A DNA stretch of 64,000 nt from Winslowiella toletana (GTDB lineage Bacteria > Pseudomonadota > Gammaproteobacteria > Enterobacterales > Enterobacteriaceae). Shown piece after piece: positions 60,755 to 64,000 of this stretch. Each line of letters starts with the position of its first letter. Position 1 is the stretch's first letter. The translations under genes were made by a program, and so were the position numbers. The stretch covers positions 3,100,001 to 3,164,000 of the forward strand of contig NZ_JAGGMQ010000001.1 in assembly GCF_017875465.1 (NCBI RefSeq), read 5' to 3'. The notes below the pieces were generated by a model. That model did no database searches, was not told the DNA's origin, and worked only from the letters and a program-made list of their open reading frames with translations.

Positions 60755-62038
60755 ATGAAACTGTATAACCTTAAGGATCACAACGAGCAGGTCAGCTTTG
60801 CCCAGGCGGTAAAGCAGGGTTTGGGCAAACAGCAAGGGCTGTTTTTCCCACTGGAGCTGCCTGAGTTTGAACTGACTGATATCGATGAGATGCTGAAGCT
60901 GGATTTCGTGACCCGCAGCAGCAAAATCCTCTCCGCGTTTATCGGCGATGAAATTGAAGCGCACCAGTTAAAGGAGCGCGTAAAGCAGGCTTTCGCCTTC
61001 CCGGCGCCGGTGGTGAAAGTCTCCGAAGATATCGCCGCGCTGGAGCTGTTCCATGGCCCGACGCTGGCGTTTAAAGATTTCGGCGGCCGTTTTATGGCGC
61101 AGATGCTCTCTTATATCAGCGGCGCCGATGAGCAGGTCACCATTCTGACCGCCACCTCTGGCGATACCGGTGCCGCAGTGGCCCATGCGTTTTACGGCAT
61201 GGACAATGTGCGCGTGGTGATCCTCTATCCGCAAGGCAAAATCAGTCCGTTGCAGGAGAAGCTGTTCTGTACGCTGGGCGGCAACATTGAAACTATCGCT
61301 GTTGATGGTGATTTCGATGCCTGTCAGTCGCTGGTGAAGCAGGCATTTGATGATGAAGAGCTGAAAAAGGCGATTGGCCTTAACTCGGCGAACTCAATCA
61401 ATATCAGCCGTCTGCTGGCGCAGATCTGCTACTACTTCGAAGCGGTCGCGCAGCTGCCGCAAGAACAGCGTAACCAGCTGGTGATTTCGGTGCCGAGTGG
61501 TAACTTTGGCGATCTGACCGCGGGTCTGCTGGCCAAGTCGCTGGGCCTGCCAGTGAAGCGCTTTATTGCCGCCACCAATGCCAACGACACCGTGCCGCGC
61601 TTCCTGACCAGTGGTGAATGGCAGCCAAATGCCACTGTCGCCACACTGTCGAATGCGATGGATGTCAGCCAGCCAAATAACTGGCCGCGCGTCGAAGAGC
61701 TGTTCCGTCGTAAAACCTGGCGTTTACAGGATCTGGCGACCGGCGCGGTGAGTGATGAAACCACCAAAGCCACCATGCGTGAGCTTGACAGCATCGGTTA
61801 TGTTTCTGAACCTCATGCGGCGATTGCCTATCGTCTGCTGCGCGATCAGCTGCAGGATGGCGAGTTTGGCCTGTTCCTTGGCACTGCGCATCCGGCGAAG
61901 TTTAAAGAGAGCGTGGAAGCGATCCTTGGCAAGCAACTGCCGCTGCCGCCAGAACTGGCGGAGCGTGCCGATCTCGATCTGCTTTCGCATACTATGAAGG
62001 CGGATTTTGCTGAGCTGCGGGCGTTTTTGCTGAAGTAG
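60755..62038 (+). CDS. thrC: ThrC, threonine synthase
   Basis: A 427-residue PLP enzyme (428 in E. coli) that converts phosphohomoserine to threonine. The PLP lysine is in TLAFKDFGGRF (about 107), with TATSGDTGAAV and SVPSGNFGDLTAG as phosphate and cofactor loops. It starts three bases after thrB, last gene of the operon. Confidence 0.98.
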   Translation: MKLYNLKDHNEQVSFAQAVKQGLGKQQGLFFPLELPEFELTDIDEMLKLDFVTRSSKILSAFIGDEIEAHQLKERVKQAFAFPAPVVKVSEDIAALELFHGPTLAFKDFGGRFMAQMLSYISGADEQVTILTATSGDTGAAVAHAFYGMDNVRVVILYPQGKISPLQEKLFCTLGGNIETIAVDGDFDACQSLVKQAFDDEELKKAIGLNSANSINISRLLAQICYYFEAVAQLPQEQRNQLVISVPSGNFGDLTAGLLAKSLGLPVKRFIAATNANDTVPRFLTSGEWQPNATVATLSNAMDVSQPNNWPRVEELFRRKTWRLQDLATGAVSDETTKATMRELDSIGYVSEPHAAIAYRLLRDQLQDGEFGLFLGTAHPAKFKESVEAILGKQLPLPPELAERADLDLLSHTMKADFAELRAFLLK

Positions 62039-62053
62039 GACCTTGTTGTGGGA

Positions 62054-62113
62054 CGGGCGGCGAAAACGCCGCCCCTACACCAGATGAACGTAGGGGCGGC
62101 GTTTTCGCCGCCC
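62054..62113. repeat. Inverted pair of GC palindromes between thrC and yaaA
   Basis: Two copies of the palindrome face each other. 62054-62077 (GGGCGGCG-AAAA-CGCCGCCCCTAC) is the exact reverse complement of 62090-62113 (GTAGGGGCGGCG-TTTT-CGCCGCCC), with 12 bases between. The arrangement is like a BIME formed from two REP units and would give either two small hairpins or one 24-bp stem. Confidence 0.85.
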
Positions 62114-62130
62114 GCAAGCCGCAAAGGTAT

Positions 62131-62907
62131 TTATTTCTGCTCGTGGCGTTTAAACACCAGTTCAAGCGCTGAACTGGCTTCACTGTCAAAAAAGTAACCT
62201 TCAAGGTCGAACTTTTTCAGCTGCGCTGGTCTGCTCAGACGTTGCTGAATGATATAGCGGCTCATCAGCCCACGCGCTTTTTTGGCGTAAAAACTGATTA
62301 CCTTAAATTTGCCGTTTTTCTCATCGAGAAACACCGGTTTAATGATCTGCCCGTTAAGTTTCTTCGGCTTCACCGCTTTAAAATACTCATCAGAAGCGAG
62401 GTTAATCAGCACATCGTCGCCTTGCTCCGCCAGCGCATCATTCAGCGCTTCGGTCAGGGTATCGCCCCAGAAGGTATAGAGATCTTTCCCTGCCGGATTA
62501 GCCAGCTTAATGCCCATCTCCAGACGATAGGCCTGCATTAAATCAAGCGGACGCAACAGGCCATACAGGCCGGAAAGCATCCGCAGATGCTGCTGGGCAA
62601 AGTCGAAATCTTTGGCGCTAAAATCTTCCGCCTGCAAGCCGGTATAGACATCGCCTTTAAACGCCAGGATCGCCTGTCGTGCATTGTCGAGTGAGAAGGG
62701 CGGCTGCCAGTCGTTAAAACGTTGGGCGTTAAGTTCCGCCAGCTTATCGCTGATATGCATCAGCGAACCAATCTGCGCCGGTGACAGATCGCGCGCCAAC
62801 TCGATCAGCTGCTGCGATTTGTCGAGAAGTGCGGATTGGGTAAATTTTTGGGTCGCCAGCGGGCTGTCAAAATCCAGCGTTTTGGCCGGAGAGATTACCA
62901 TCAACAT
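62131..62907 (-). CDS. yaaA: YaaA, peroxide stress protein
   Basis: A 258-residue protein, the same length as in E. coli (DUF328). It begins [19 protein letters not shown] and contains [33 protein letters not shown] and [12 protein letters not shown]. In E. coli it is OxyR-induced and lowers free iron during peroxide stress, protecting DNA. It binds DNA in vitro. Confidence 0.96.
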   Translation of the reverse strand: MLMVISPAKTLDFDSPLATQKFTQSALLDKSQQLIELARDLSPAQIGSLMHISDKLAELNAQRFNDWQPPFSLDNARQAILAFKGDVYTGLQAEDFSAKDFDFAQQHLRMLSGLYGLLRPLDLMQAYRLEMGIKLANPAGKDLYTFWGDTLTEALNDALAEQGDDVLINLASDEYFKAVKPKKLNGQIIKPVFLDEKNGKFKVISFYAKKARGLMSRYIIQQRLSRPAQLKKFDLEGYFFDSEASSALELVFKRHEQK

Positions 62908-63126
62908 CGTTCTGTTCCTCAGCTGCCCCGCAGGGTTTTCTTCTGTTTATTCGTATGGTTAGTCCCGCATACTGTAGCAAAAAAGCCATCAGGTCAGGCA
63001 AATCATTACGATTCGCGCTGGCTATCGGTTTAGCGGCAACCTTACCTTGCGTGGTCAGTTGCGCGTGATATTATCGACCACAGACTTTTTACCCCTCGAC
63101 AGTCTAACCTAATGAGAATGACAACT

Positions 63127-64000
63127 ATGACGGACAAACTTACTTCCTTACGTCAGCTGACTACTGTGGTTGCTGACACCGGCGATATCGCAGCGATGAA
63201 GCTGTATCAGCCGCAGGATGCCACCACCAACCCTTCTCTGATTCTGAACGCCGCGCAAATCCCTGAATACCGCAAACTGATCGATGAAGCGATCGCCTGG
63301 GCGCGCGATCAGAGCAGCGATAAAGCAGAACAGATTCAGTACACCTCCGATAAACTGGCGGTGAATATCGGTCTGGAAATCCTGAAGCTGATCCCCGGCC
63401 GTATCTCTACTGAAGTTGATGCTCGTCTCTCTTACGACACCGAAGCCAGCATCGCCAAGGCGCGTAGCCTGATCAAACTGTACAACGATGCAGGTATCAG
63501 CAACGACCGTATCCTGATCAAACTGGCTTCCACCTGGCAGGGTATCCGTGCCGCTGAGCAGCTGGAAAAAGAAGGCATCAACTGTAACCTGACCCTGCTG
63601 TTCTCCTTTGCGCAGGCACGTGCTTGTGCAGAAGCGGGCGCCTTCCTGATCTCTCCTTTTGTTGGCCGTATCCTTGACTGGTACAAAGCGAATACCGACA
63701 AAAAAGAGTACGCGCCGCACGAAGATCCAGGCGTGGTTTCAGTGGCTGAAATCTATCAGTACTACAAGCAGCACGGCTATGAAACCGTGGTGATGGGCGC
63801 AAGCTTCCGTAACGTTGGTGAGATTCTGGAACTGGCAGGCTGTGACCGTCTGACTATCTCCCCTGGCCTGCTGAAAGAGCTGGCGGAAAGCGAAGGCACC
63901 GTTGAGCGTAAACTGAGCTTTAAAGGCGAAGTGAAAGCGCGTCCGGCGAAAATGACCGAATCTGAGTTCCTGTGGCAGCACAACCAGGACCCAATGGCGG
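63127..64000 (+). CDS. talB: TalB, transaldolase B (cut by window end)
   Basis: The first 291 of about 317 residues are present. It starts [21 protein letters not shown] and contains [10 protein letters not shown], the Schiff-base lysine in [13 protein letters not shown] (about 132) and [18 protein letters not shown]. Transaldolase moves a dihydroxyacetone unit between sugar phosphates in the non-oxidative pentose phosphate path. ATG 63112 is also in frame, but alignment with E. coli favours 63127. In E. coli yaaJ lies between yaaA and talB; it is missing here. Confidence 0.97.
   Translation, partial: MTDKLTSLRQLTTVVADTGDIAAMKLYQPQDATTNPSLILNAAQIPEYRKLIDEAIAWARDQSSDKAEQIQYTSDKLAVNIGLEILKLIPGRISTEVDARLSYDTEASIAKARSLIKLYNDAGISNDRILIKLASTWQGIRAAEQLEKEGINCNLTLLFSFAQARACAEAGAFLISPFVGRILDWYKANTDKKEYAPHEDPGVVSVAEIYQYYKQHGYETVVMGASFRNVGEILELAGCDRLTISPGLLKELAESEGTVERKLSFKGEVKARPAKMTESEFLWQHNQDPMA

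Overview
The window is chromosomal DNA of an enterobacterium. Gene order follows the Escherichia coli chromosome from fhuF/rsmC through deo, serB, ettA, slt, arcA and thr to talB, and most proteins match E. coli families at nearly full length. The differences from E. coli (urtABCDE with urea carboxylase, an orphan peptide synthetase, GC-rich convergent-gene palindromes, an insert in the trpR/yjjX junction) suggest a member of Erwiniaceae (Pantoea, Erwinia or a relative). That placement is an inference.

Layout. 1-2.3 kb: the start of fhuF, a diguanylate cyclase and yjjZ, with Fur-like sites before fhuF and yjjZ. 2.3-2.7 kb: three identical tRNA-Leu(CAG) genes behind one promoter. 2.8-11.4 kb: rsmC, holD-rimI-yjjG, an exported DUF4431 protein, prfC, osmY, ytjA, a CsbD-like gene and yjjU-yjjV. 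11.4-15.9 kb: deoCABD with two DeoR-type operators and two CRP-type sites. 16-21.5 kb: a yjjJ-like remnant, ytjB, serB-radA-nadR and a HigBA-type toxin-antitoxin pair. 21.5-27.4 kb: a divergent oxidoreductase/LysR pair, a siderophore-interacting protein, ettA and a 2-hydroxyacid dehydrogenase. 27.4-31.8 kb: deoR divergent from deoK-deoP-deoX, for uptake and phosphorylation of deoxyribose.

Accessory block, 31.8-51.9 kb. A single-module peptide synthetase (C-A-PCP-TE, serine-type code) lies downstream of a long leftward operon for urea: allophanate hydrolase, urea carboxylase, a GntR regulator and the UrtABCDE transporter. That operon has a near-perfect sigma-54 promoter and an NtrC-like site, so it looks like a nitrogen-starvation system that uses urea without urease. 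Next come decayed DUF3289/DUF943 genes, slt and trpR. The trpR/yjjX junction is partly duplicated around a small AT-rich insert.

52-64 kb: yjjX, gpmB, rob, creA (creBCD absent), arcA with an FNR-type site, the lasT methyltransferase, the thr operon with leader peptide and attenuator, yaaA, and talB cut by the window end.

A GC-rich palindrome (GGGCGGCG-loop-CGCCGCCC) sits between most convergent gene pairs and once inside the urt operon. The deoCABD and deoK regions share nearly the same 16-bp operator, so one DeoR protein probably links deoxynucleoside catabolism with free deoxyribose use. No prophage, insertion sequence or CRISPR array was seen.
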